Shown here in pieces: positions 7,670 through 14,308 of a stretch of 63,059 nucleotides of DNA. The notes under the pieces were generated by a model. It did no database searches. It saw only the letters and a list, made by a program, of their open reading frames with translations, and had not been told where the DNA came from. This DNA is from Candidatus Peregrinibacteria bacterium. GTDB taxonomy: Bacteria > Patescibacteriota > Gracilibacteria > Peribacterales > Peribacteraceae. The position numbers and the translations under genes are program-made. The stretch's first letter is position 1, and each line of letters begins with the position of its first letter. The stretch covers positions 1 through 63,059 of the forward strand of contig JACPXZ010000017.1 of NCBI GenBank assembly GCA_016196225.1, in the 5' to 3' direction.

Positions 7670-7693
7670 TCCAAACTCGAGGCTATTAGAACT
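7664..7693. repeat. Degenerate tRNA-Gly 3'-end (att-like) copy 2
   Basis: TGGAGCTCCAAACTCGAGG then CTATTAGAACT, matching the copy at 6409 in 28 of 30 positions. It directly abuts R1 copy 1, just as the true tRNA-Gly(CCC) end abuts R1 copy 2. The zeta-toxin gene follows about 45 bases on. Confidence 0.65.
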
Positions 7694-7738
7694 GCGATGT
7701 GCCTGAGAATGAAATCCGCATGATATGCTGCAATCGTT

Positions 7739-8428
7739 ATGTCACAGAGTAACGATGCAATTATATGGGTTAAGAAGAATAAAAAGCTCATCCTAGAGCG
7801 ATTTACCGACCTTAAGAAATTTCCGAAGGAAGAGAACCCACTCACCATCTTCATGGCAGGCTCACCAGGGGCTGGAAAGACAGAGACGGCAAGGTCATGG
7901 GTAAAGAATATTGCTACCCCCATCGTCCATATTGATGCCGATGCTGTTCGATCACTGATTCCTGGATATGATGGAAAGAACGCATCTCTTTTTCAGAGGG
8001 CCGCCACTATAGGAGTAGAAAAGCTCTTCGATCACATTATCGAACATCATCAGAGTGTGATTTTAGACACCACCTTTACTCCATACGAGAAAGCAAAGAA
8101 GAATGTGGTACGCGCACTGCAGAAGGAGCGCTCGATTCTTATCATCTATGTCTATCAAGATCCGTTACAAGCATGGAATTTTGCAAAAGCGAGAGAAATA
8201 GTTGAAGGGAGGGTTGTTCCCAAAGAGTCATTCATTCGTCAGTTTTTAGAAGCACCGAAGTGTGTACAGAGCATCATTGATGAGTTTGATAGCGCCGTTC
8301 AGATTGACGTAGTACGTAAGGACATTCAAAAGGGCTCACAGCAGCAATATTTTGAGCGAATATCAAAAGTTGATGATGTGGTATCAGCAGCGTATACTAG
8401 AGACAATCTTGAACGTATTATTTTTTGA
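7739..8428 (+). CDS. Zeta-toxin family P-loop kinase
   Basis: A 229-residue protein with Walker A GSPGAGKTETA (residues 41-51), HIDADAVRSLIPGY and the LDTTFTPYEKAKK region, all typical of zeta toxins. These phosphorylate UDP-N-acetylglucosamine or related substrates and can halt wall synthesis. The family also includes non-toxic kinases. The gene stands alone after an att-like repeat and is followed 10 bases later by a 50-codon frame that could be its antidote. No epsilon- or PezA-type gene is upstream. The ATG lies 45 bases after the repeat with no Shine-Dalgarno. Confidence 0.8.
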   Translation: MSQSNDAIIWVKKNKKLILERFTDLKKFPKEENPLTIFMAGSPGAGKTETARSWVKNIATPIVHIDADAVRSLIPGYDGKNASLFQRAATIGVEKLFDHIIEHHQSVILDTTFTPYEKAKKNVVRALQKERSILIIYVYQDPLQAWNFAKAREIVEGRVVPKESFIRQFLEAPKCVQSIIDEFDSAVQIDVVRKDIQKGSQQQYFERISKVDDVVSAAYTRDNLERIIF

Positions 8429-8437
8429 TCTGCACCC

Positions 8438-8590
8438 ATGATTCTCCATGCCGCTGCCGACTTCTTCAAACTTCCGACTGCAAAGCGGCGTGCCGTCATG
8501 CTTAAAGTGGCTAAAGATGCGACCGAGATGCAGCGCGATGTCTTAAAGAAGGCTGAGAGAATGAAGAGAACTGGGAAGAAAGGCAGATAA
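8438..8590 (+). CDS. Small basic protein downstream of zeta kinase (candidate antitoxin)
   Basis: A 50-residue helical, basic peptide beginning MILHAAADFFKLPTAKRRAV and ending KKAERMKRTGKKGR. The 9-base gap to the zeta-type kinase gene implies co-transcription. Nothing in it matches a known antitoxin that I recognise. The pairing suggests a partner or antidote. Known zeta antidotes usually sit upstream and are larger, so this is only a positional inference. Confidence 0.5.
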   Translation: MILHAAADFFKLPTAKRRAVMLKVAKDATEMQRDVLKKAERMKRTGKKGR

Positions 8591-8631
8591 CTCCTGCCTC
8601 TGTAGGTTAATGGTGCACTTTATGAAAGAAA

Positions 8632-8655
8632 CCCAGCGGCAGATGCCGCTGGGTC
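8632..8655 (-). terminator. Hairpin terminator of lipoprotein gene
   Basis: A perfect 11-bp stem, ACCCAGCGGCA/TGCCGCTGGGT, with a 2-base loop lies 13 bases beyond the stop of the lipoprotein gene. On the minus strand it is followed by TTCTTTCAT. Confidence 0.8.
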
Positions 8656-8668
8656 TCATGGGGTCTTT

Positions 8669-9262
8669 CTACATGACCTCAATACGGGCTATCCCGTCGA
8701 CAAACCGAGCTCCCACCACGTCGCCGTCCTGCCGGAGGTCCATGCCAGCAGTCACAGTGATGATACGGAATGTCTTCCCCTCAGGAATCTTCTCCCCGAA
8801 GAAAAGAACCGCCAGTTCCTCACTATGATTACCTACACGGAACACGAGGAGGTGCTTCGCGGGATCCCTCCGAATGATGGTGCAGCCACAATGGGTCTCC
8901 CAGCCCGCAAATGATGCGGAAAGACCGCAGTAGTTTCCTACCTTCTTCGCAGTTTCATCGAGAAGCTCCCTCTCTTCGATATCGCGAAGAACATTGTCAC
9001 CGATGGTCATCTTCAGATACACCTCCTGGCCACAGAGGTTCTCAGCCTTCGCCACGAGAGAGAGTTTGGCATAGGCGAGAACATCCCCGCGAGCCGAGTA
9101 TTGGAGTCCCCCCGGAACCATCAACTCCTCCCGCATGAATACGGAGCAGACAGCAATGGCCGGCCCCTCTGCGGCAGGTTTCGCGGTTGCTGCGGGCTTC
9201 TCGGAAACACAGCCACTCACTAACAGAGCGAGGAACGACACGGAAAAAATGAAATCGTGCAT
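8669..9262 (-). CDS. Putative lipoprotein of unknown function
   Basis: A 197-residue exported protein. The N-terminus MHDFIFSVSFLALLVSGC is a lipoprotein signal with the lipobox cysteine at residue 18, followed by an Ala/Lys/Pro-rich linker and a globular domain with five cysteines (including NYCGLSASFAGWETHCGC). No family is recognised. The start has a good Shine-Dalgarno (AAAGGAG, 6 bases upstream) and a promoter about 80-110 bases upstream. This differs from the leaderless style of neighbouring genes and suggests a different origin or mode of control. Confidence 0.75.
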   Translation of the reverse strand: MHDFIFSVSFLALLVSGCVSEKPAATAKPAAEGPAIAVCSVFMREELMVPGGLQYSARGDVLAYAKLSLVAKAENLCGQEVYLKMTIGDNVLRDIEERELLDETAKKVGNYCGLSASFAGWETHCGCTIIRRDPAKHLLVFRVGNHSEELAVLFFGEKIPEGKTFRIITVTAGMDLRQDGDVVGARFVDGIARIEVM

Positions 9263-9343
9263 CGGATCTCCTTTCGTCATTGTGCGTACTGAAACCACCA
9301 TTCCACCGTGGAATTGGCTAGTGCTGTGAAAGACCTGATTTAC

Positions 9344-9372
9344 ATTTTGAGTGTATTTTTATAAAATGTCAA
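9344..9372 (-). promoter_or_regulatory. Promoter for lipoprotein gene
   Basis: Minus strand TTGACA (9372-9367), 17-base spacer, CAAAAT (9349-9344). It gives a leader of roughly 75 bases ending in a Shine-Dalgarno. The remaining gap up to R1 copy 2 (9373-9527) shows no gene that I can support. Confidence 0.55.
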
Positions 9373-9527
9373 TACAGTAAATTACGGCTTCTTCCTGAGT
9401 TGGAAGAACAACGGGGATCTTCTACTAACACTCCGATTGAGGAAAAGGTACACCATACCCACTAAAGTTAGAACTTTTCCTTGGCTTCTATGAGAGCTGC
9501 AAGAGGTGTTTGTAGGTGGCTGTGCCA

Positions 9528-9667
9528 GCCCCAGTAGCAGATGCTCTCTGTTCGTCGCATCGCTACAGGGCACTCAGTACATGTGGCCTGCCACGAAGTC
9601 ATGGAGCAGTTTTGGCATTTTTCAAAATGCCAAGCCGAAGGCTCCTGCGACATGTATTTCGTGGAGC
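9528..9667. repeat. R1 hairpin repeat, copy 2 (abuts tRNA-Gly CCC)
   Basis: 139 of 140 bases match copy 1 at 7530-7669. Its last six bases (TGGAGC) are the complement of the tRNA-Gly(CCC) 3' end including CCA. Similarity stops right there: this copy continues into a functional tRNA and copy 1 into a degenerate one. The minus-strand small frame seen in copy 1 starts here 8 bases after the tRNA CCA and runs to 9468 (61 codons, same CQNC...CTEC pattern). Confidence 0.9.
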
Positions 9668-9735
9668 GGGATACGGGAATCGAACCCGCATCTCGAGCTT
9701 GGGAAGCTCGCATACTGCCACTGTACTAATCCCGC
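9662..9735 (-). tRNA. tRNA-Gly (anticodon CCC)
   Basis: A cloverleaf is readable on the minus strand: acceptor GCGGGAT/ATCCCGC, D arm, anticodon stem CGAGC/GCTCG with loop TTCCCAA (anticodon CCC), T arm CGGG-TTCGATT-CCCG, encoded CCA. Its 3' end is the junction with R1 copy 2. Confidence 0.93.
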
Positions 9736-9840
9736 TTTAAAAAAACCGTCCGAACCATTGGGTCTCGTGGGTCCCAATGGTGCAGGACTCATTGTAAGGG
9801 AAAGGGGTACTGGGGGAAACCGTAGGTTTCCCTCAGAAGG

Positions 9841-9917
9841 TGGAGCGGATGACGGGGGTCGAACCCGCGACCTTCGCCTTGGCAAGGCGACGCTCTAGCC
9901 AACTGAGCTACATCCGC
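9841..9917 (-). tRNA. tRNA-Gly (anticodon GCC)
   Basis: Minus strand: acceptor GCGGATG/CATCCGC, D arm GCTCAGTTGGCTAGAGC, anticodon stem TCGCC/GGCGA with loop TTGCCAA (GCC), T arm GCGGG-TTCGACC-CCCGT, encoded CCA. It is upstream of tRNA-Gly(CCC) on the same strand. The 105-base spacer holds two hairpins (CCATTGGG/CCCAATGG and GGGAAACC/GGTTTCCC) and a T7 run on the minus strand, a likely terminator. Confidence 0.95.
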
Positions 9918-10004
9918 AATAATAGATACGCTTAGGCAAATCCTACGCATTTTTCTCCTTCACGCAACCACCCACTCTTCATTGTGAGCTTTCCCAAAAA
10001 ATGA

Positions 10005-10010
10005 TATAAT
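10005..10010 (+). promoter_or_regulatory. -10 element (TATAAT)
   Basis: A consensus TATAAT ends 14 bases before the ATG of the exported protein at 10025. The predicted leader is only about 8 bases and contains no Shine-Dalgarno. Confidence 0.6.
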
Positions 10011-10024
10011 GGCGTGTTACCTCC

Positions 10025-10666
10025 ATGAAAACAAAAATTGTTCTCCTTGGCTTCACATTCCTCATCAGTGCCAGTGTTGTACGGCTAGTGGAACCATTCT
10101 TCCCTGCCCTCAATATCCCCCTCCTTACCGCACAAACGGATTCCTCCCACCGCTCCCGCAGGGCCGCCGCGGAGCAGTCGCGCATGTGGCAAATCGGAGC
10201 CGGAGAGACGACATGGATCGATGGAGAAGATATTCGGTATTACAGCACGTTGCGTGGATACCGCTTTGAGCGTCCCTATCGTTGGCAAGCACGATCGATG
10301 GTCGAATACTCGGCTCTCCAAAGTGCCGGGTTCACTCCCTTCCCTCTCGATGAATTTGGGAGTCTTAAACACACCGACAAACCGAGTGAAGAGATTGTTA
10401 TCATTGTCCGGTCAGCTCTCGGGAAAACCCTCTCTGCTATTGTGGATCCCATTGCCGCAACAACGCCGGTGTCGATCACTTTGGGAGATCGACCGGCACT
10501 GCGCTACCAAACGGGAGATAGCCGGGAGATCGTGACCGCGGTCTTCAACAACATGCAGTATGACCTCGTCCTCATGCCAGTAAACGCAAGCGAGCGTCTT
10601 AAAAACACTTACGAACGTGCGATTGCATCGTTCAAATTCATTGACCACAAATTGCGGGTGCTCTAG
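10025..10666 (+). CDS. Exported protein of unknown function
   Basis: A 213-residue protein with an N-terminal membrane or signal segment (IVLLGFTFLISASVVRLVEP), then a soluble alpha/beta domain containing GETTWIDGEDIRYYSTLRGY and, near the end, DLVLMPVNASERLKNTYERA and IASFKFID. The pattern of beta strands followed by a final FKF strand recalls PsbP/LolA-like small exported proteins, but I cannot assign it. It starts a likely two-gene transcript with the gene at 10679 (12-base gap). Confidence 0.6.
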   Translation: MKTKIVLLGFTFLISASVVRLVEPFFPALNIPLLTAQTDSSHRSRRAAAEQSRMWQIGAGETTWIDGEDIRYYSTLRGYRFERPYRWQARSMVEYSALQSAGFTPFPLDEFGSLKHTDKPSEEIVIIVRSALGKTLSAIVDPIAATTPVSITLGDRPALRYQTGDSREIVTAVFNNMQYDLVLMPVNASERLKNTYERAIASFKFIDHKLRVL

Positions 10667-10678
10667 CATTCCTCGGCT

Positions 10679-11371
10679 ATGGCTTGGTCACCCGCCGTAC
10701 AAGATTTTTTCAAGAAAGAGGCTGATGATGCGGTCGGTTCTTTTGGAGATGATCTCAACACTCTTGTTAGTCAATACTGCATGGACCCCGGTCTCGCTCG
10801 GACAAGCGTGGACGGATTCCTTTCGGATCTCCCTCGGCATTCCGATCCACACGTTGATGGGTACATCGCCTGGACGATGATCCAACAAAGCGCGGAGATC
10901 CTTGCCAGATATGCAAGGGAAGCACAATTGCTTCTCGAAGGGAAAGATCCGATCGCGCACGATAGCCTTACGCCGGAGGATAAAACGCCAGCAGTGGATG
11001 ACAACGCCATCCGTGAGAGTGCCGGCCTTGATAAAGATGACGAAGTTGCGGATAGTTCTCTCACCGATAAGGCGCAAGAATTCGACATCACGGATGATGA
11101 TATCGGCCGGAGTGCCCGCGGTGAGAACTTTGTCTACAAAGACCCAATATTTAATGTACCTGATCCCGCAACCGTGTATCGACGGGCGACCCGACATCTC
11201 TTCTCCACAATCATTACTCAGTGTCTCGGTACTCCCCCTCCCCAACGTTTGGAAGTACTCATACAACATCAGGTCCTGACAAAGGATCAAGTGATGACCA
11301 TCGTGAGTGAAATGCGCAGAAAACTCGACAGGGGCCTCAAGATCCCCAAGATCGATGATCAGATGTCGTAA
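10679..11371 (+). CDS. Hypothetical acidic protein
   Basis: A 230-residue soluble, strongly acidic protein with no signal peptide. Residues 1-85 are helical (VQDFFKKEADDAVGSFGDDL), the middle (85-150) is a low-complexity acidic linker, and the C-terminus is helical and basic (QVLTKDQVMTIVSEMRRKL). I recognise no family. It follows the exported protein gene by 12 bases, and its last 35 bases overlap the convergent RNHCP gene. Confidence 0.65.
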   Translation: MAWSPAVQDFFKKEADDAVGSFGDDLNTLVSQYCMDPGLARTSVDGFLSDLPRHSDPHVDGYIAWTMIQQSAEILARYAREAQLLLEGKDPIAHDSLTPEDKTPAVDDNAIRESAGLDKDDEVADSSLTDKAQEFDITDDDIGRSARGENFVYKDPIFNVPDPATVYRRATRHLFSTIITQCLGTPPPQRLEVLIQHQVLTKDQVMTIVSEMRRKLDRGLKIPKIDDQMS

Positions 11372-11684
11372 TTCCGCCCGTTTGCTCCTGCATCACTCGA
11401 ATCATAGTGTCCCCATCGTCATCCGGTGCCGATTTGTTGCGGCGCAAAATTCCGCACGTTGTACACCGGTGACAGATCATAAATTCCTGTCCCTTCTGTT
11501 CAATACCGATCGGTTCCATGAGTCCATGACATATTGATGCCCGATCCCCCGGCCCCACCTCATCCACATGTTTGGAATAGAGACACTGCGGACAGTGATT
11601 GCGGCATGAACCCTTTTTGAGCGGCTGCACATCCGCTCCACAGTGTCCGCACTGGAACGATTCTTGGCGGGGAATAAAAATCAT
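11337..11684 (-). CDS. RNHCP-domain zinc-binding protein
   Basis: A 115-residue protein of the RNHCP family, named after the motif present here as CRNHCPQCLYSKHVD. Paired cysteines (FQCGHCGADV, CPQC, ICHRCTTCG) indicate two zinc ribbons. The family is often found in Gram-positives and Patescibacteria, and its function is unknown. A minus-strand TATATT (11700-11695) ends 10 bases before the ATG, so a near-leaderless mRNA is likely. Its 3' end overlaps the convergent acidic-protein gene by 35 bases. Confidence 0.88.
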   Translation of the reverse strand: MIFIPRQESFQCGHCGADVQPLKKGSCRNHCPQCLYSKHVDEVGPGDRASICHGLMEPIGIEQKGQEFMICHRCTTCGILRRNKSAPDDDGDTMIRVMQEQTGGITTSDHRSWGS

Positions 11685-11727
11685 TCGATAAAATAATATA
11701 GAATAATAAGTATAGAATCGCTGCCAT

Positions 11728-11802
11728 GCCCTCGTAGGTCAACGGATAGACCGTCAGCCTCCGAAGCTGGAGATACAGGTTCGATTCCTGTCGGGGGCAC
11801 CA
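11728..11802 (+). tRNA. tRNA-Arg (anticodon CCG)
   Basis: Acceptor GCCCTCG with CGGGGGC (one wobble pair), D arm GGTCAACGGATAGACC, anticodon stem TCAGC/GCTGG with loop CTCCGAA (CCG), T arm ACAGG-TTCGATT-CCTGT, encoded CCA. Its CCA lies two bases from the convergent tatD stop. Confidence 0.93.
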
Positions 11803-11804
11803 GC

Positions 11805-12581
11805 CTACGCCAAGGCTTCGGCCGGCAGGCCATAAAACCCTACCGTATTTGCAGTTGTCACGCGATCGACTTCTTCCAGAGATACCCCTTTCACTTCGGC
11901 GATCATCTTGGCGACTTCGACAACATAGGCAGGCTCGTTGCGCTTCCCGCGGAATTTTTTTGGCGCCAAATACGGCGCGTCAGTCTCGATCATGATCTGA
12001 TCCAAGGAACACATTTGTACCGTCCGCCGGAGTTCCTCCGCTTTGGGATAGGTGATCAATCCCGTAAACGACGCCAGATATCCCCTCTCCAAAAACCGCA
12101 CGATATCTTCGAATTTTTCACAGCAACAGTGAATCACGATCTTCTCCGGCCGAATATCATCGACGATCGCCCATGTATCCTCAATGGCCTCACGCGTGTG
12201 CACAACAACGGGGAGTCCTAATTCTTTACCGAGTTGTAATTGTTCTCTAAACACCTTCTTCTGAATATCCTTAGGAGAATGCATGTAATGATAATCGAGT
12301 CCGATCTCTCCAATACCTACTACTTTTTTAGAAGATTGAACGAGTTTTTTTAATATAGCGGGATTGGTGACTTGCCATTCTTTGGCGTTATGCGGATGCA
12401 CTCCTACGGTCGCAAAAACATTCTCATACTTCTTCGAAATCTCTATGCACTTTGTCCCTTCTTCCAATCGATCCGAAATCGTCACCATCCTCTCCACTCC
12501 CGCTTCCTTTGCCCGCACAAGAACGTCGTTCAAATCACCTTCGAATATTTTATCCGTCAGATGGCAATGGCTATCAATCAC
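11805..12581 (-). CDS. tatD: TatD family metal-dependent DNase
   Basis: A 258-residue TIM-barrel hydrolase with the metal motif DSHCHL (residues 3-8), GEIGLDYHY, VVHTREA, IHCCCE and the final IETDAPYLAPKKFRGKRNEP. All TatD signatures are present. Known homologues have 3'-5' exonuclease and repair activity. The start is a GTG overlapping by one base the TAG of the upstream coiled-coil gene, which implies translational coupling. Confidence 0.93.
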   Translation of the reverse strand: MIDSHCHLTDKIFEGDLNDVLVRAKEAGVERMVTISDRLEEGTKCIEISKKYENVFATVGVHPHNAKEWQVTNPAILKKLVQSSKKVVGIGEIGLDYHYMHSPKDIQKKVFREQLQLGKELGLPVVVHTREAIEDTWAIVDDIRPEKIVIHCCCEKFEDIVRFLERGYLASFTGLITYPKAEELRRTVQMCSLDQIMIETDAPYLAPKKFRGKRNEPAYVVEVAKMIAEVKGVSLEEVDRVTTANTVGFYGLPAEALA

Positions 12582-12823
12582 TACTCTGATACTACATGCA
12601 TGCCGACGTGTTTTCGGATTTTTACCGTGTCTTGTATGGTAGCAACAAGATCTTCGTCCAATGCATCGATACGCTCCGTAAGATGGGCAATGCTCTTGGT
12701 ATTCACATCGATGCTCTTGGTATTCGCATCAATCTTTTTCGACAATCGTTGTTCTATGCCCTGCATGTGCTCGAGTAGGACGGTATTGGTGATGTCCTTG
12801 GGTTTCTTAGTCATGCTTGGCAT
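12581..12823 (-). CDS. Small coiled-coil protein (VLLEHMQG family)
   Basis: An 80-residue protein. The N-terminal motif ITNTVLLEHMQGIEQRL is shared with the small gene at 41723-41974 (ITNKVLLEHMQGMKYEL). It is followed by a heptad-rich stretch with short repeats (IDANTKSIDVNTKSIAHL). No enzymatic motif is present. It is probably a dimerising helical protein and is translationally coupled to tatD (1-base overlap). Several such proteins sit beside tRNA genes in this window. Confidence 0.7.
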   Translation of the reverse strand: MPSMTKKPKDITNTVLLEHMQGIEQRLSKKIDANTKSIDVNTKSIAHLTERIDALDEDLVATIQDTVKIRKHVGMHVVSE

Positions 12824-12853
12824 GGTAGCAAACGCATATGGAGAGTAAAGGAT

Positions 12854-13120
12854 CTACTTCCCCCTACACCATTCTTCATCATCGTCCCCCACATTCATCT
12901 CTCGGAATCCAATACGGACGTAGAGTTGACAAGATGCTCTTCGACGCATTTTTTCAATGACCGTCTCAACATGGTATTCTTGCTGCGACTGACGCTGCAG
13001 ATCTTCGAGAAATGCCTGTATTCTATTGGCACCCATACACGATTCGAAGGTGCAATGCATCTTGGTCACGATGCCAGGATCCCGTTGATCGTGTTCAAGC
13101 CGGATTGTGAAGTCGGACAT
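12854..13120 (-). CDS. Hypothetical protein downstream of tRNA-Lys
   Basis: An 88-residue protein beginning MSDFTIRLEHDQRDPGIV, with a mixed fold and the helical segment NRIQAFLEDLQRQSQQEYHV, ending acidic. I recognise no family. It begins 41 bases after the 3' end of tRNA-Lys on the same strand. A longer frame reading back through the tRNA is spurious. It is possibly co-transcribed with the tRNA. Confidence 0.6.
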   Translation of the reverse strand: MSDFTIRLEHDQRDPGIVTKMHCTFESCMGANRIQAFLEDLQRQSQQEYHVETVIEKMRRRASCQLYVRIGFREMNVGDDDEEWCRGK

Positions 13121-13161
13121 AACAAACGTAAACGATACCACTTCGCACCATATTGCGATAA

Positions 13162-13237
13162 TGGTGGGTCGGGCGGGATTCGAACCCGCGGCCAATGCCT
13201 TAAAAGGGCACTGCTCTACCAACTGAGCTACCGACCC
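13162..13237 (-). tRNA. tRNA-Lys (anticodon TTT)
   Basis: Minus strand: acceptor GGGTCGG/CCGACCC, D arm GCTCAGTTGGTAGAGC, anticodon stem GTGCC/GGCAT with loop CTTTTAA (TTT), T arm GCGGG-TTCGAAT-CCCGC, encoded CCA. Confidence 0.95.
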
Positions 13238-13307
13238 AAAGAGGCAGGAGATGATTATAGAGAGAAAAATCGAGCAGTGATATTCTTTCTCTCGTCTTGA
13301 ACAACTA

Positions 13308-13335
13308 TTGACATTAAGTAATAAAATGATACATT
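13308..13335 (+). promoter_or_regulatory. Promoter for exported protease-like gene
   Basis: TTGACA (13308-13313), 16-base spacer, TACATT (13330-13335). It predicts a leader of about 60 bases ending in a GAAAGGAAGG Shine-Dalgarno before the ATG at 13402. Confidence 0.6.
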
Positions 13336-13401
13336 TGCAATGTTGGTTCCGGATGGTCCGGAACCTCCATCGATCCTTGGAATAGCGAAAGGAAGGTTTG
13401 T

Positions 13402-14229
13402 ATGAACAACGCAACGAAGCTCGCCTTGTTTGCAGTCGGTGTCAGTCTCCTCTCTTTGATTTTTGTGCTTTGGGTGAACCAAGAAATATCGCAACTGAAG
13501 CCCCAAGCATCGCCGCAGGAACCCACCCGGCAGGAGACGCAGACATCGGAAGGCCCAAACGTGGTGGAACTCCCCGAGAACCTCCGTCACCTCTCGGCTC
13601 TCACAGTCCAGGTGAAGACACCGTTTGGGGAAGGAAGCGGTCTTCTCGTGAAGAGTGGGGACACTCCCTACTGCTGGACTGCGGGATACCTCGTCGAGCA
13701 TCTCTACTATGAGGAGAAGGAAGCAGGCCGCAAATGGAACTCTGCCTCCATTATCATCCCGAAGGGTGATGGCTTCTGCCTCATCCCCGCGGATGTCATC
13801 CGGTACAGCGACCCTCTTGCGCCGGCACTCCTACGTCTCCGAGAAAGCCTCCCCCTCCCCGTGTCCACGGTCTTCGCCGAGAGCACTCCCGCAGTGGATA
13901 CACAGGTGTACCACGTTGGGTGTTTTCCACCGTCTTCCCCCTCCTTCACCACAAAAGGTACGGTGACGACCATTGGAGAAGTCTATGGTGGACACACCTA
14001 TGACGCAGTGTCGCAGATGGGTCTTTCCGGAAGCGGTGGCGGTGGCGTCTTCACGAAAGATGGGACATGCCTCGGCATGATGATGTTGGGACGGAACGCT
14101 GGTGATTTAATCCTCCCCGCACGAGAAATCCGCCAGTGGGCAAAGGACAAGAATGTCCTCTGGGCACTCGACTCAACTGCCCCGATGCCCTCGGAGGAGG
14201 AACTCAAAACTATCCCGATCGAGGGATAA
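13402..14229 (+). CDS. Membrane-anchored trypsin-like protein, probably inactive
   Basis: A 275-residue protein with one N-terminal membrane helix (ALFAVGVSLLSLIFVLWV), a Gln/Pro/Thr linker and a chymotrypsin-fold domain. Family landmarks can be aligned. The usual GSG-then-TAAH region is GEGSGLLV...YCWTAGYLVEHL, so the catalytic His position reads Tyr. The DxALL strand reads APALLRL without the Asp. The Ser motif reads GLSGSGGGGVF. Two of three triad residues therefore appear lost, suggesting a pseudoprotease or binding module. It has a clear Shine-Dalgarno, promoter and terminator of its own. Confidence 0.75.
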   Translation: MNNATKLALFAVGVSLLSLIFVLWVNQEISQLKPQASPQEPTRQETQTSEGPNVVELPENLRHLSALTVQVKTPFGEGSGLLVKSGDTPYCWTAGYLVEHLYYEEKEAGRKWNSASIIIPKGDGFCLIPADVIRYSDPLAPALLRLRESLPLPVSTVFAESTPAVDTQVYHVGCFPPSSPSFTTKGTVTTIGEVYGGHTYDAVSQMGLSGSGGGGVFTKDGTCLGMMMLGRNAGDLILPAREIRQWAKDKNVLWALDSTAPMPSEEELKTIPIEG

Positions 14230-14257
14230 GGAAAGGAGCTATTCCAAACTGTTACGA

Positions 14258-14291
14258 CCACTCTCCGAACATTCGGAGAGTGGTTTTCTTT
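14258..14291 (+). terminator. Rho-independent terminator
   Basis: A perfect 12-bp stem, CCACTCTCCGAA/TTCGGAGAGTGG, with a 2-base loop is followed by TTTTCTTT. It ends the protease-like gene's transcript and overlaps the region just before the next promoter. Confidence 0.9.
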
Positions 14292-14296
14292 AACGG

Positions 14297-14302
14297 TATA
14301 CT
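14297..14302 (+). promoter_or_regulatory. -10 element (TATACT), leaderless
   Basis: TATACT ends 6 bases before the ATG at 14309, so the transcript should begin at or next to the start codon. It follows the terminator T-run by 5 bases. Confidence 0.6.
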
Positions 14303-14308
14303 CTTCTC

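Noticed and set aside
7147-7723. Plus-strand frames opposite the small gene at 7187-7441
   Set aside because: They have low-complexity, Pro/Leu-rich composition and run into the R1 repeat. The minus-strand frame has a matching terminator.
12854-13414. A long minus-strand frame reading through tRNA-Lys (peptide GSVAQLVEQCPFKALAAGSNPARP)
   Set aside because: The peptide is the translation of a tRNA gene. The real small gene starts after the tRNA at 13120.
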